A stretch of DNA of 64,000 nt from contig NZ_VKCZ01000014.1 of NCBI RefSeq assembly GCF_009299835.1, positions 744,001 through 808,000 on the forward strand, read 5' to 3'. The first letter of the stretch is position 1. Each line of letters begins with the position of its first letter. Shown one piece after another: positions 33,001-41,945 of this stretch. This stretch comes from Microlunatus speluncae (lineage in GTDB: Bacteria > Actinomycetota > Actinomycetes > Propionibacteriales > Propionibacteriaceae). Below the pieces are notes generated by a model. That model was not told where the DNA came from and searched no databases. It saw nothing but the letters and a program-made list of their open reading frames with translations. A program made the translations under genes and the position numbers.

Positions 33001-35793
33001 GCGGTAGGTGGTGCCCATCGGGTGGGTGATAGCCACCTGACGACCGGCCGCATCGAGCTGGATCCGAGTGGCTGCCCCGGTCGGATCGGTGTGCTCGACG
33101 AGCCGACCGCACCGGTCGTAGCGATAGTGGTGTGTGCTGCCGTCCGGCGCCGTCTCGGCCACCGTCCGGCCCAAGGCGTCATAGTCGGTTGTGAATTGGG
33201 ACAGTCGGTCCCCGAACTTGGTCGGTCGGCCGGTCCGGTCCCGCTGCACGGTGTGCTCGACCCCGGTCGGATCCTCCGTCCGGGCGACGAAGCCGTGCAC
33301 GTCGTAGTCCAGCTGCCACCGACCGCCACTTGGATCGGTCGACGCCCTCATCCGGGACATGGCGTCGTAACCGAACTCCCAGGCGTTGCCGTCGGGCAGC
33401 TCCGACCGCTTGGGGTTGCCCAGGTCGTCGTAGGTGGAGGTTGTCGCCCGGCCCAGCGGGTCGATGGTCCGCGACTCCTCGCCGTGCTCGCCGTACTCGA
33501 CCTCGGTCCGGCCGCCCAACGGGTCGATCACCGCCGTGACCCGGCCGGCCGCCGACGTCTCATACCGCCAGATCGCCCCGTCCGGATCCTGCCGCGACAG
33601 CAACGCTCCGGCACCGTCATAGCGATACGTCGTCCGGTGGCCCAGCGGCGTGACCGCCCCGACCACCCGACCAAGATCATCACGCTCCAACCGCGCGATG
33701 TTGCCCTCGGCGTCAGTGCTGGAGATCAAGTCGCCGTGCTCGTCATGGTCGAACTCCAGCGCGACTCCGACCGGATCGACGATCTTCTTCAGCAGCCCGC
33801 CGGACCAGCTCATCAGGGTGACCCCACCCTCGGGGTCAACGAGCCGAGCGGGATCGCGCGAATCGCCCTCATAGCTGTAGTGAGTGGCCGCCTCGACCGT
33901 GTCACCATGATCATCTGTGCTCGTGACCAGCACGCTGGCCGGGCGGTCGGCCTCGTCGTAGTGCCACTGGACGCGTGCGCCAGAGGGCATGACCTGCTGA
34001 ACCCGACGGCCACGGTCGTCGTAGGTGTTGACGGTCGTCGCGCCGTTGCGCTCGGTGATCATGACCGGGTTGCCGTGGCGGTCGTAGCTGGTGGACTGGC
34101 GGTGATCTTCGGCGTCGATGACGCCGATCAGGCGGCCCTTGCCGTCGGCGATCCAGGTGTTGGCTCGGGTGCCGTCGGTGTCGGAGACCTCGGTCACGCC
34201 GCCGGGCAGGTAGACGAAGCGCGTGAGGCGGCCGAACGGAGAGCGCTGGGTGGTGACCCGGCCCTGATCGTCGTAGGTGTTCTCCGCCTCCATCACGCCG
34301 TCGGCGTCGAACACGGCATCGATCAGGTCCGCCTCGTCCCACCGGTAGCGGCGGATCCCGGCCGGGGTGTGGGCGGCGACCAGGCGGCCGCGGTCGTCGT
34401 ACTCATAGGAGACCCGGCGACCGTCGGAGGCCGTCGCGGCGCCGATCCGACCGGCCTCGTCCCACTGCAGGTCGAGGGCGCGGCCGAACTCGTGGGTCAT
34501 CGTGGCCAGGCGGCCGGTGTCGTCGTAGGTATAGGTGATCGTGGTGCCCGGGCCGTTGCCGGTCGAGACGAGGCGGCCGTTGGCGGACAGTTCCCACCGC
34601 AGCCCGGTCGAACCGGTCACCCGATAGCCGGTGTCGGTCCGGTCGAGCCACAGGTTCTCTCCGCCGGCGCGGTCCCAGCTGTCGCCGAGGCGGGGGAAGA
34701 CGATCACGCGGCCGTCGGACAACCGCAGCCGACCGGCTTCGTCGGTCAGGGTCAGCCCGGCCTCGGACCACGACGTCCAGCCCAACCCGAAGCCGCCGAG
34801 GTCACGGTTCAACGAGTTGTAGGTCCGGGTCAGGCCCAACTCCGCGGCAGCACCGGTGAAGGCGAGGTCGTTCTCGTTCTCGATGAAATTGCCGGTCGCG
34901 GTGTTGACCGGATCATCGGAATAGCCGGTGGTCGGGGGCTGACCGTAGGCGGTGGGCGGGTCGACCACGATGTCCTGCCGGTTGACCGACACGTTCGCCG
35001 CTCGCAGCGCGGCCTCGATCGTGCTGTTCGACAACGTCGACACGTTGCCCTCGCCGCCGGCGCGGGCGAAGGCATCGGCCACGGTGTTGGCCCACTTGCC
35101 GTCCTCACCGTTGAGCCGCAGCCAGTCCTTCAGCGCCTGGATCGGGCCCGACGCGTCCAGCGTTGCCCACTTGCAGTCCGAGTCGAAATTGCCGCACTGG
35201 GTCTGTAACGTCCCCGCCCGATCCGAGAACGCCTCATCGCCACCCGAGGTGCTCGTCGCGAAGGAGCGCAGGTTCTCCGGCTTCGCCGACGACTTTCCGC
35301 CGCCCCCACCGCCGCCGCTGCTGCCGCCCGGGGGCGGGGTCTCCCGGCTGCCGGACCGGGGGGCCGGGGTCGACGCCGCCGGGCCGGTCTCACTGATATC
35401 GGTGTTCGGCGGGTCCTCGCCGCCGAAGACCGAGTCCCAGCCCTTCTCAAACATGTTGCGATCTTCTTGGCGCTGCGCCCAATCCCGCGCGGTCTTGCGC
35501 CGTTGATTCTCCTGCCGGGCGGCGTCCTCGACGTCCTCGATCTTCGACGCGACGTCCTTGAGGGCCGACACAACCTCGGTCAGGTCGGTCAGCTGGGTCG
35601 TGCCGTTCTGCTCGAACACCGTGCTGAAGTGACCGTCGAAATCCTTCAGCCCCTCCAAACGCCAGGTCGACCGATCACTGCGCTGGGCCTCGATGTCCGT
35701 GGCCGCCGCCCGGAACGCCGCCTTCACCGTCGTCGACGTGTCGAAATTGAACTCGACGTCCGGCATGCCCTTCAGATCATCGATGTTCACCAC
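30019..35793 (-). CDS. Giant RHS/YD-repeat protein with Hint pretoxin domain and C-terminal toxin
   Basis: The protein has 1924 residues. Residues 1-135 are helical and WXG/LXG-like; there is no signal peptide. A Pro/Gly/Ser linker follows, then DDPVNTATGNFIENENDLAF (near 290), starting an RHS shell with dozens of YD repeats. The core ends near 1521 (YDPSSRGFLSTDPLDPV). A hydrophobic Ala/Gly stretch precedes a Hint domain at 1669-1805 (GCFLAGTQVLMGDG, TSTEEHPFYVQGKGWTPV, LRVHN). The tip (1806-1924) contains YAKHARGVIVKPNGKLL and DGVIRTFFRPDDGIDYFRKQ, possibly a BECR-type RNase, which is weakly supported. The WXG100 gene lies 104 bases upstream and the immunity gene overlaps the stop. Start GTG 35793. 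Confidence 0.9.
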   Translation of the reverse strand: MVNIDDLKGMPDVEFNFDTSTTVKAAFRAAATDIEAQRSDRSTWRLEGLKDFDGHFSTVFEQNGTTQLTDLTEVVSALKDVASKIEDVEDAARQENQRRKTARDWAQRQEDRNMFEKGWDSVFGGEDPPNTDISETGPAASTPAPRSGSRETPPPGGSSGGGGGGGKSSAKPENLRSFATSTSGGDEAFSDRAGTLQTQCGNFDSDCKWATLDASGPIQALKDWLRLNGEDGKWANTVADAFARAGGEGNVSTLSNSTIEAALRAANVSVNRQDIVVDPPTAYGQPPTTGYSDDPVNTATGNFIENENDLAFTGAAAELGLTRTYNSLNRDLGGFGLGWTSWSEAGLTLTDEAGRLRLSDGRVIVFPRLGDSWDRAGGENLWLDRTDTGYRVTGSTGLRWELSANGRLVSTGNGPGTTITYTYDDTGRLATMTHEFGRALDLQWDEAGRIGAATASDGRRVSYEYDDRGRLVAAHTPAGIRRYRWDEADLIDAVFDADGVMEAENTYDDQGRVTTQRSPFGRLTRFVYLPGGVTEVSDTDGTRANTWIADGKGRLIGVIDAEDHRQSTSYDRHGNPVMITERNGATTVNTYDDRGRRVQQVMPSGARVQWHYDEADRPASVLVTSTDDHGDTVEAATHYSYEGDSRDPARLVDPEGGVTLMSWSGGLLKKIVDPVGVALEFDHDEHGDLISSTDAEGNIARLERDDLGRVVGAVTPLGHRTTYRYDGAGALLSRQDPDGAIWRYETSAAGRVTAVIDPLGGRTEVEYGEHGEESRTIDPLGRATTSTYDDLGNPKRSELPDGNAWEFGYDAMSRMRASTDPSGGRWQLDYDVHGFVARTEDPTGVEHTVQRDRTGRPTKFGDRLSQFTTDYDALGRTVAETAPDGSTHHYRYDRCGRLVEHTDPTGAATRIQLDAAGRQVAITHPMGTTYRYEYDTCGRRSATVDTDGSRYEFSYDADGRLAREHWPTGEEAWLTYDDCGRVSERFEPGKGSFSFRYDKAGRIEQLNDGWYGRRRLQYDPAGQLVGVTNAAGGRTQFEYNELGHCVAIVDPLGGRTERRYDPMGRIVAETDPLGRTITFGYDAAGRQTRQLDPTGVRLSWGYDGTGRLVETRAGDRLLSRIEHDLAGRTLRVREGDAVNELVWDENGNLIRRSRGRDGAPSTVIGLSWTYDGDGRRTSFTRSDGSQTRYEYDQAGRVTAVTEPGLGRAVIERDGIGRIVSMAAPGLHATWVWNGGGIVRHQVTRHGVTETVEIERNGAGRVVAQTSNDERTTYGYDPAGQLVEARRSDGSVTGYTYDAAGRLIREVNDGRTTDLDYDRAGQLLTRRGPDGATEYSYDASGRRTREIGPEGERRFSWDPRGFLARITTITHDRDKITARTRDVSDEAATIRDFHVDALGELATVDDQPVAWDSAGELPSLAQVGEISVSNIGPLTSLLPDAAGQTGERGEWVTPDWRPRTTGTDPWGVAPGVQRAGMPSGVAIGGQANLLVDGREWMQARVYDPSSRGFLSTDPLDPVPGTGWAGNPYSFAGNDPLNQSDPWGLEPVTDKELQAYRDSNNGALSDAWNATTSWVKDNWEYIAAGAMIVAGVALMATGVGGPVGLALAGGALSMGMSVAQQKATKGSVDWGQAGVDGLIGMVPIPGAAALKGGAKLLKGAGAKLMSKTAKSGCFLAGTQVLMGDGSSKHIEEVEVGDEVTAADSETGEIHARRVVETYIHEDVPTYDVITTAGTVTSTEEHPFYVQGKGWTPVCDLRPGDRLVDPKGTKVEVEAVTPTGRTATVHNFHVEGLQNYHVQAGTTWLRVHNTCNGLVRVADFASNAKAVEHYAKHARGVIVKPNGKLLAKKGGPDMPEFANPAEYRTAARGFMGGGLRDGAIEGVRQSDGALVRFEQSTGYFGARSSDGVIRTFFRPDDGIDYFRKQFL

Positions 35794-35897
35794 AGGCCGC
35801 TCAACCCCTCACCCTGATCACCAGCTCCTGATCGGACAGCAAGGCCGCCGCAACCTCTCACAGGTCACGGCGGCCCACATCATGCCTTGGCCGAACG

Positions 35898-36179
35898 TCA
35901 GCCGTTGCCGCCGGCGGTCATGATGTTCTGCGAGATCTTCTGCAACTGGTCCCGCAGTTCTTCCAGCTCCTGCTTCGCCTTGTCCAACGCCGCCTTCGTC
36001 TCCGGCCAAGTCGAACTCCGGAACTGAGCCGCCAACGCGCCGTCCCAGACATTCGGCTGCGACAGCGTGGTCCCCTGGGTGTTCAACTGCGTGATGTCAT
36101 CCGTCAAACCCCCGCTGATGATCCTCTGAATCTCCCCGATCGCGATCTTCGCTTCCTCAGTCGACAAAACCCGCGTCAT
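35898..36179 (-). CDS. WXG100 family protein (copy b)
   Basis: This 93-residue helical-hairpin protein reads MTRVLSTEEAKIAIGEIQRI and has W45-D46-G47 in the turn (QPNVWDGALAAQFRSSTWPE). Its second helix is LDKAKQELEELRDQLQKISQ. WXG100 proteins are small type VII secretion substrates or partners that dimerise and travel with larger effectors. No YxxxD/E tail is visible. GGAGGAG lies upstream of ATG 36179. It precedes the toxin-bearing RHS gene and is probably its secretion partner. Its DNA is identical to copy a at 48330-48611. Confidence 0.88.
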   Translation of the reverse strand: MTRVLSTEEAKIAIGEIQRIISGGLTDDITQLNTQGTTLSQPNVWDGALAAQFRSSTWPETKAALDKAKQELEELRDQLQKISQNIMTAGGNG

Positions 36180-36185
36180 CCGTAC
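35898..36185. repeat. 288-bp exact direct repeat spanning the WXG100 gene (other copy 48330-48617)
   Basis: Reading both regions base by base, I find no difference from 35898 to 36185 against 48330 to 48617. Beyond 36185 there is one mismatch, then another after about a dozen bases, as the similarity fades. Third codon positions are also unchanged, while the neighbouring RHS genes differ, so the copies were recently duplicated or homogenised by gene conversion. Confidence 0.85.
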
Positions 36186-36294
36186 TCCTCCATCCACGCC
36201 GGCCATCAGCCGGCACCTGGCACCGACAAGCTCACGAAGCGGTTGTACGAGCCGACCGGTGCCTCCACGCAGCAGGCCCGCAACAACCTCCGTA

Positions 36295-36315
36295 AACCTA
36301 ACAGGGAGAGGGTCA
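36295..36315 (-). promoter_or_regulatory. Conserved element upstream of WXG100 copy b (also at 41916-41936)
   Basis: Reverse strand: TGACCC, pyrimidine tract, then CTGTTAGGTT. The same 21-base string, with one difference, occurs at 41916-41936 upstream of the second RHS gene, and a weaker version lies near 48734 upstream of WXG100 copy a. TAGGTT could serve as a -10 box. A CAGCAGGCCCG string also lies near both stronger copies, so the whole upstream region is a diverged duplicate. Confidence 0.45.
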
Positions 36316-36367
36316 ACCGCCGCCGAACTCGCGCGGCCGGTGTGGCCAACGCCACGCCGGCCTGCGG

Positions 36368-39300
36368 TCACGGCGTCCCGAGGCCGAAGTGCAGCCCCAT
36401 GTTGGCCGCATAGCTGGTCGCCGCGCCCTGCCCGACGGTGGTCCAGAGGGCCTGGGTGTTGCCGCCGCCGAAGTTGACGAGGCCGGCAGGTGTACGCGGG
36501 CCGAAGTACGACAGCTGGTTCAGGGTGCCGGTGCCGTTGGCGCTGACGTACGGGGGGATGTAGGACGTGGCGCCGCTCACGCCGCCGGCGATCGCTGCCC
36601 CGGTCCAGTTGATCGGGTTGCCGGACACGATGTTGTTCGTCACCGAGGCCGAGGCGCCGCCCACGAAGTTGATGCCGGCGGTCATCGACTTGGCGGTCAG
36701 CGAGGTCGACGCCTTGCCCATCAGGGTGGCCAGCGTGCCGCCGCCCGGACCCGAGGCGCCGCCGACCGCACCGCCGAGGAAGCCGCCGGCTCCGGCGCCG
36801 AGAGCACCGCGCCAGCTCAGGTTGCCCCAATTCTTCGTGACGTACGAAGCCTCGCCACCCATCGCCCCGACCGTGCCGTAGACGGCGACCCGGGAGCGTA
36901 AGGCGGCCAGTCCGCCCTTGCTGGCCTTCGCCGCCAGGCCCGCAAGTCCACCGCCGACGCCGCCGATCGCCCCGGAGATCGCGACCTGTCCCCAGTTGAC
37001 CTCGCCGGTGGTGGCCTTCTGGATGATCGTGTCGGCGCCGGCACTGAGCAGGGCCATGCCGGCCGGGCCGCCGACGCCGGTCGCCATCAACACTCCGCCG
37101 GCGATCACCATCGCCCCGCCGGCCAGATACTCCCAGTTGTCCCCCACCCAGTCGACGACGGCCGACGCCGCCCCGTCGTTGGAGGCCGCGTACGCCTTCA
37201 GTTCTTCGTCGGTGACCGGGCTGAGTCCGGTCGGGTCGAGGGCGTGCAGTGGATCGTTGCCCGCGTACGCATACGGGTTGCCGGACCAGCCGGCGCCCGG
37301 AACCGGATCGAGCGGGTCGACCGACAGGAAACCGCGGGTCGCCGGATCGAAGGCGCGCGCTCCCAGCCATTCCAGCCCGGCGATCCGCAGTTCGCCGGCG
37401 CCGCCGATGCCGAGCCCGGCTTCGTCCAGGGTCCGGAACGGATCGGCCGCCCACGGGTCCGCGCCGACCGCCCGGCCGGTACGCCAGCCGGGCGTGGCCC
37501 AGCCGTCACCGATGCCGGTCAGCCCGCCCGGAGTGGGTAGGACCGGGGTGGTGCCGACCTGGACCAGGCCGGGCGCGAAGCCGGCCGCGCTGTCCCACCA
37601 GGTGTCGAGATCGTCGATCCGGGCCAGCTCGCCGAACGCGTCCACCGAGAGCGAGACCGAGCTCAGGTCACCGGTCTCGGACTGGTCGGCGATCGAGGTC
37701 AGCCGGCCCGAGTCGGACCAGGAGAACCGGCGGACCCGGCCGTCGGGCGACTCGGCGCGGATCCGGCGACCGGCCTGGTCGTACTCGTAGTCCGTCCGGT
37801 CGTCGCCGGCCAGGGTCGCGGTCAGCTGGCCCGCGGTGTCGTACTCATGGACGCGCTGGGACCCGGCCACCGATTCGGCGACCAGCCGGCCCGCGCGGTC
37901 GTAGCGCCAGCTGGAGACCGTACCGTCGTCGAGCCGAGCCTCGATCAGCTGGCAGGCCTCGTCGTAGCCGTAGGCGCACCGGCCGGAGGCCGACCCGATC
38001 GCGCTGATCCGGCCCCACTCGTCCCGGTCCAGCCGGCGGCTCGTGGCACCGTCCGGACCGGTCGTCGTGTGCTCGACGACGAAACCGTCCGTGTGCCGCC
38101 AGGTCTGGATCAGGTCACCGGCGCCGGCCTGCACCAGCCGGCCTGCCGGGTCGTAGCTGAAGGTCGCCCGGCCGAGCCGCGGATGTTCCACGGCGGTGAC
38201 CCGGCCCGCCGCGTCCCGCCGATATCGGGTCTGCAGTCCGTCCGGCCCGGTCAGCGTGTCCCGGTGGCCGTCCGTGTCGTAGCTCCACTCGAGCCGGCGA
38301 TCACCGCGGCGCCGGGTGATCAGCTGCCGGCGGCGGTTCCAGGTCAACTCGTGCTCGACCGGACGGTCGGGATCGGAGCTATCGGCGACGACCACGCTCC
38401 GGCGACGCAGGTCGCGGGAGACGACGGTCCAGACGACTCGACCGTCGACCCGCTGCTCGGCTTCCCGGCCGGCGTCGTCGTAACTCCACTCGGTCCGGAC
38501 GCCGGTCGGGTCGGTCTGGGCGACCGGTCGACCGGCGCGGTCGTAGGCGAGCGTCGTGGTGCGGCCGAGCGGATCGGTCTCGGCCGTCAGCCGGCCCAGC
38601 GCGTCGTGGGCCCGCCGGGTCACTGCCCCCAGCGGATCGGTGATCGCGACCAGTCGCCCACAGACGTCGTAGTCGTAGCGGGTCACGCCGCCGTTGCCGT
38701 CGGTCGTCTCGACCAACTGACCGGCGGCGTCGTAACGGAACCGGCGCCCGCCGTGCCAGGAGTCGGTCGCCCGCACGACCCGCCCCATCAGGTCGTAGCC
38801 GAAGCGCGCGAGCCCGCGTCCGGGCTCGAACCGGGCCAGCAGCCGGCCCGACTCGTCGTAGTCGGACCAGGCGACCTCACCGGTCGGCAACCGCCGCCGG
38901 GCGACCCGGCCGTCGGCGTCGTACTCCAGCGTGGTGCGGGCCCCGAGCGGATCGATCACCGCCGCCGGTCGGCCGCACTCGTCGTACTCGAGGCGGGTCG
39001 CCGCACCGGAGGGCAGGACGCGCTCGATCACCCGACCGGCGCCGTCGCGGCGCAGCACGGTCAGCCCGCCCTCGCCGTCGACCAGCTCGACCGGGCGGCC
39101 GCAGCGGTCGTAGCTGATCAACTCGGTCGAGCCGTCGGCCGGCTCGGCGGCGACCGGCCGGCCCAACGGATCGAACCGCAGACCGGTCGCGTTGTCGGCC
39201 TCGGTCACCGTGGCCGTCGCACCGGCCGGATCGGCATCCAGGGTGAGCTGGGCCCCGGACGGATCGGTGTACGCGACCAGCTCCCCGGTGGCGTCGTATT

Positions 39301-41761
39301 CCCGCCGCCAGACGCCGCCGGTCGGATCAACCGTCTCGCGCAGCCGGGACAGGGCGTCGTGCACGAACCGCCAGCTCGTGCCGTCGGGCAACTCGGCTTC
39401 GGCGATGTTGCCGAGATCGTCGAAGATCCGCGTCGCGGCCCGGTCGAGCGGATCGATGGATTTCGTCGCCTCGCCGTGCGGCCCGTACTCGATCGCCGTC
39501 CGGCCGCCGAGCGGGTCGATCACCGCGGTGAGCCTGCCGGCCGCCGAGTGCTCCTGGCGCCAGATCGCGCCGTTGGGTTCACGTCGCGAGACCAGCCGGC
39601 CGGCCGCGTCGAAATGGAAGCTGGTCCGGGCCCCGGACGGCGTGATCGCCGCGGTCACCCGTCCGGTGGCGTCGCGCTCCAGCCGCGCCACGTTGTCGGC
39701 GGCGTTGGTCACCGAGATCAGGTCGCCGAACTCGTCGTAGCCGAACCGGACCTGCACGCCGGTCGGGTCGACCACCCGGCGCAGCAGCGAGTCGTCCCAG
39801 TCGAGCTCGGTCCGACCGCCCTCGGGATCGATGATCACCGACGGGTTGCGGTTCGCGCCCGCGTAGCCGTACTCGGTCGCCGCCCCCGATTCGGTGACCA
39901 CCGTGGTGACCCGGTCGGCGTCGTCGTAGCCGTACGTCAGGTCGGCGCCGGACGGCGTCAGCGTCCGCACCAGCCGGCCGCGGTCGTCGTAACCGTGGCT
40001 GGTCACCGAGCCGTCGCGCTCGGTCACCGACACCAGATCGCCGAAGCCGTCGTAACTCATCGACTGCCGCTGTCCGTCGCTGTCGACGACGCCGATCAGC
40101 CGGCCGCGCTGATCCGCGATCCAGGTGTTCGACCGCTCGCCGTCCAGGTCGGAGACCACCGTGGTCCGGCCGGCGAGGTAGACGTACCGGGTCCGGCGGC
40201 CGAAGGCGGACAGCTGGCTGGCCACCCGGCGTCGATCGTCGTAGCAGTTCTCGACCTCGATCACTCCGTCCGGGTCGACCACGGCGCTGATCAGGCCGGC
40301 GTCGTTCCAGCGGTACGTTCTCGTGCCGCCCGGTCCGGCGGCGGAGGTCAGCCGGCCGGCTTCGTCGTACGCGAAGATCACGGTGCGACCGTCGGAGGAC
40401 CGCACGTCCTCGACCCGGCCCCCGGACCAGCCGACCGAGATCCAGCGACCGCGCTCGTGCGCCAACCGGACCAGCCGGCCGTCGGCGTCGCGTTCGGCCG
40501 TGATCGCCGTCCCCGGCCCGCGGGTCAGACTGAGCCAGAGCCCGCCCGTGGTGAAGGTCCACCGCCCGCCGTCGTTGTCGGTGACCTCCAGCGTCGCGCC
40601 GGCGGCCGACTCGGCCCGAGCCAGCCACAGGCTCTCCCCCGGCGCCCGGTCCCAGCCGTCGCCGAGCCGGGGGAAGAGCACGCGGCGTCCGTCCGCCAGC
40701 ACCAGCGCCGCACCGTCGTCGGCCAGGTCCAGCCGCAGCTCGAGCACCGACGACCAGCCCGGGCCGAACACGCCGCCGCGGTCATCGACCGCGTTGTACG
40801 TGCGGGCGAAGTCCAGCCGTCCGGCGGCGCCGGCGAAGCTCAGATCGACCTCGGTCTCGACGAAATTGCCGGTCGCGGTGTTCACCGGGTCGTCGGCGTA
40901 ACCGGTGGTCGGCGGGTGCCCGTACGCCTGCGGCGGGTCGATCGTCAGGTCCTGCCGAGTGGCACTGATCCCCTGCGCTTGCAGCGCCGCCGCCAGGGCG
41001 CTGTTGGACACCCGCGAGATGTTGCCCTCGCCGCCGGCCGCCTTGAAGGCGTTCGCGACCGTCGTGGCCCAGCGCACGTCCTCACCGTTGGCGGTCAGCC
41101 ACTTGTCGAAGCCGGTCAGCACCCCGTCGGCGTCGAGCCGGCCCCACTTGCACTTCGAAGCGAACTGCGTCAGGTGGCTGCGCAGCGTGGCCGGCCGGGT
41201 CGTCAGCTTCCCGTTCAGGCCCTCCGATCCGGTCGCGAACGCGCGCAGTTCCGACGGCCGGGCCGAGGAGGTCCCGCCGCCACCGCCGGCACCGCCCGGC
41301 GGTGGCGTCTGCCGGGTGCCGTTCTGGGCGGCCGAGACCGGGATGGACGGCTCCTCCGCAGGAGGGCCGACCGGCGGGTCGTCGCCGCCGAAGGCCCAGT
41401 CGCCGAACTCCTGGAAGACGTTGCGGTCGTCCTGTTCCTTCTTCCACTGCCGGGCCTTCTGGCGGCGCTGTTGCTCCTTGTCCGCTTCCGTCTTGAGCAG
41501 ACCGGCGCCGGTCGCGACCTCGCGCAGTCGGTCGGCCAGCTCGGACGCGTCGGCGGACGCGACCGAGGCATTGCCCTTGAAGAGGTCGGAGAAGTTTCCC
41601 TCGAAGTCCGACAACGCGGTCGTCACCAGTTGGGATCGTTCGCTCGATTGCCCGTCGATGTCCTTGGCGGCGCCGTTGAAAGCAGTGATCAGATCGTCGG
41701 CCGTGTCGACGTCGAACGGTACGTCCTCGTCGATGGCACCGAGGTTCGAGATGTCTACCAC
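36368..41761 (-). CDS. Giant RHS/YD-repeat protein without a recognisable toxin tip
   Basis: This 1797-residue paralogue of the RHS at 42785-48190 starts at GTG 41761 (VVDISNLGAIDEDVPF), with GGGAAGG upstream. The helical N-terminal region (1-110) contains KEQQRRQKARQWKKEQDDRN. A Pro/Gly linker follows, then DDPVNTATGNFVETEVDLSF near 290 and YD repeats. The core ends near 1487 (GFLSVDPLDPVPGAGWSGNP). The last 280 residues are glycine- and alanine-rich and hydrophobic (GGAMVIAGGVLMATGVGGPA, GGGLAGLAAKASKGGLAALR). There is no Hint domain, catalytic tip or adjacent immunity gene. It may insert into membranes or be a scaffold awaiting a tip. Confidence 0.88.
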   Translation of the reverse strand: MVDISNLGAIDEDVPFDVDTADDLITAFNGAAKDIDGQSSERSQLVTTALSDFEGNFSDLFKGNASVASADASELADRLREVATGAGLLKTEADKEQQRRQKARQWKKEQDDRNVFQEFGDWAFGGDDPPVGPPAEEPSIPVSAAQNGTRQTPPPGGAGGGGGTSSARPSELRAFATGSEGLNGKLTTRPATLRSHLTQFASKCKWGRLDADGVLTGFDKWLTANGEDVRWATTVANAFKAAGGEGNISRVSNSALAAALQAQGISATRQDLTIDPPQAYGHPPTTGYADDPVNTATGNFVETEVDLSFAGAAGRLDFARTYNAVDDRGGVFGPGWSSVLELRLDLADDGAALVLADGRRVLFPRLGDGWDRAPGESLWLARAESAAGATLEVTDNDGGRWTFTTGGLWLSLTRGPGTAITAERDADGRLVRLAHERGRWISVGWSGGRVEDVRSSDGRTVIFAYDEAGRLTSAAGPGGTRTYRWNDAGLISAVVDPDGVIEVENCYDDRRRVASQLSAFGRRTRYVYLAGRTTVVSDLDGERSNTWIADQRGRLIGVVDSDGQRQSMSYDGFGDLVSVTERDGSVTSHGYDDRGRLVRTLTPSGADLTYGYDDADRVTTVVTESGAATEYGYAGANRNPSVIIDPEGGRTELDWDDSLLRRVVDPTGVQVRFGYDEFGDLISVTNAADNVARLERDATGRVTAAITPSGARTSFHFDAAGRLVSRREPNGAIWRQEHSAAGRLTAVIDPLGGRTAIEYGPHGEATKSIDPLDRAATRIFDDLGNIAEAELPDGTSWRFVHDALSRLRETVDPTGGVWRREYDATGELVAYTDPSGAQLTLDADPAGATATVTEADNATGLRFDPLGRPVAAEPADGSTELISYDRCGRPVELVDGEGGLTVLRRDGAGRVIERVLPSGAATRLEYDECGRPAAVIDPLGARTTLEYDADGRVARRRLPTGEVAWSDYDESGRLLARFEPGRGLARFGYDLMGRVVRATDSWHGGRRFRYDAAGQLVETTDGNGGVTRYDYDVCGRLVAITDPLGAVTRRAHDALGRLTAETDPLGRTTTLAYDRAGRPVAQTDPTGVRTEWSYDDAGREAEQRVDGRVVWTVVSRDLRRRSVVVADSSDPDRPVEHELTWNRRRQLITRRRGDRRLEWSYDTDGHRDTLTGPDGLQTRYRRDAAGRVTAVEHPRLGRATFSYDPAGRLVQAGAGDLIQTWRHTDGFVVEHTTTGPDGATSRRLDRDEWGRISAIGSASGRCAYGYDEACQLIEARLDDGTVSSWRYDRAGRLVAESVAGSQRVHEYDTAGQLTATLAGDDRTDYEYDQAGRRIRAESPDGRVRRFSWSDSGRLTSIADQSETGDLSSVSLSVDAFGELARIDDLDTWWDSAAGFAPGLVQVGTTPVLPTPGGLTGIGDGWATPGWRTGRAVGADPWAADPFRTLDEAGLGIGGAGELRIAGLEWLGARAFDPATRGFLSVDPLDPVPGAGWSGNPYAYAGNDPLHALDPTGLSPVTDEELKAYAASNDGAASAVVDWVGDNWEYLAGGAMVIAGGVLMATGVGGPAGMALLSAGADTIIQKATTGEVNWGQVAISGAIGGVGGGLAGLAAKASKGGLAALRSRVAVYGTVGAMGGEASYVTKNWGNLSWRGALGAGAGGFLGGAVGGASGPGGGTLATLMGKASTSLTAKSMTAGINFVGGASASVTNNIVSGNPINWTGAAIAGGVSGATSYIPPYVSANGTGTLNQLSYFGPRTPAGLVNFGGGNTQALWTTVGQGAATSYAANMGLHFGLGTP

Positions 41762-41915
41762 TTCTGCAACCTTCCCCTGCCGCAGCTGACAAGGACCGGC
41801 GCACCCGGGACCCGCGCCGGTTCCAAGAAGCACATCGGCGACCGACCTGACGGGTCACCTCACCTCGGGCCGAATGAACACCAAGCCAACACAGCAGGCC
41901 CGAAAGTTGGTCAAC

Positions 41916-41936
41916 AACCTAACAGGGAGGGGGTCA
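41916..41936 (-). promoter_or_regulatory. Conserved element upstream of the second RHS gene
   Basis: This is the second copy of the 36295-36315 element (reverse strand pyrimidine tract then CTGTTAGGTT), about 155 bases before GTG 41761. It lies between the RHS start and the end of the membrane-protein gene at 41946, so it may give this RHS gene its own promoter. Confidence 0.4.
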
Positions 41937-41945
41937 GGGTTGCTG

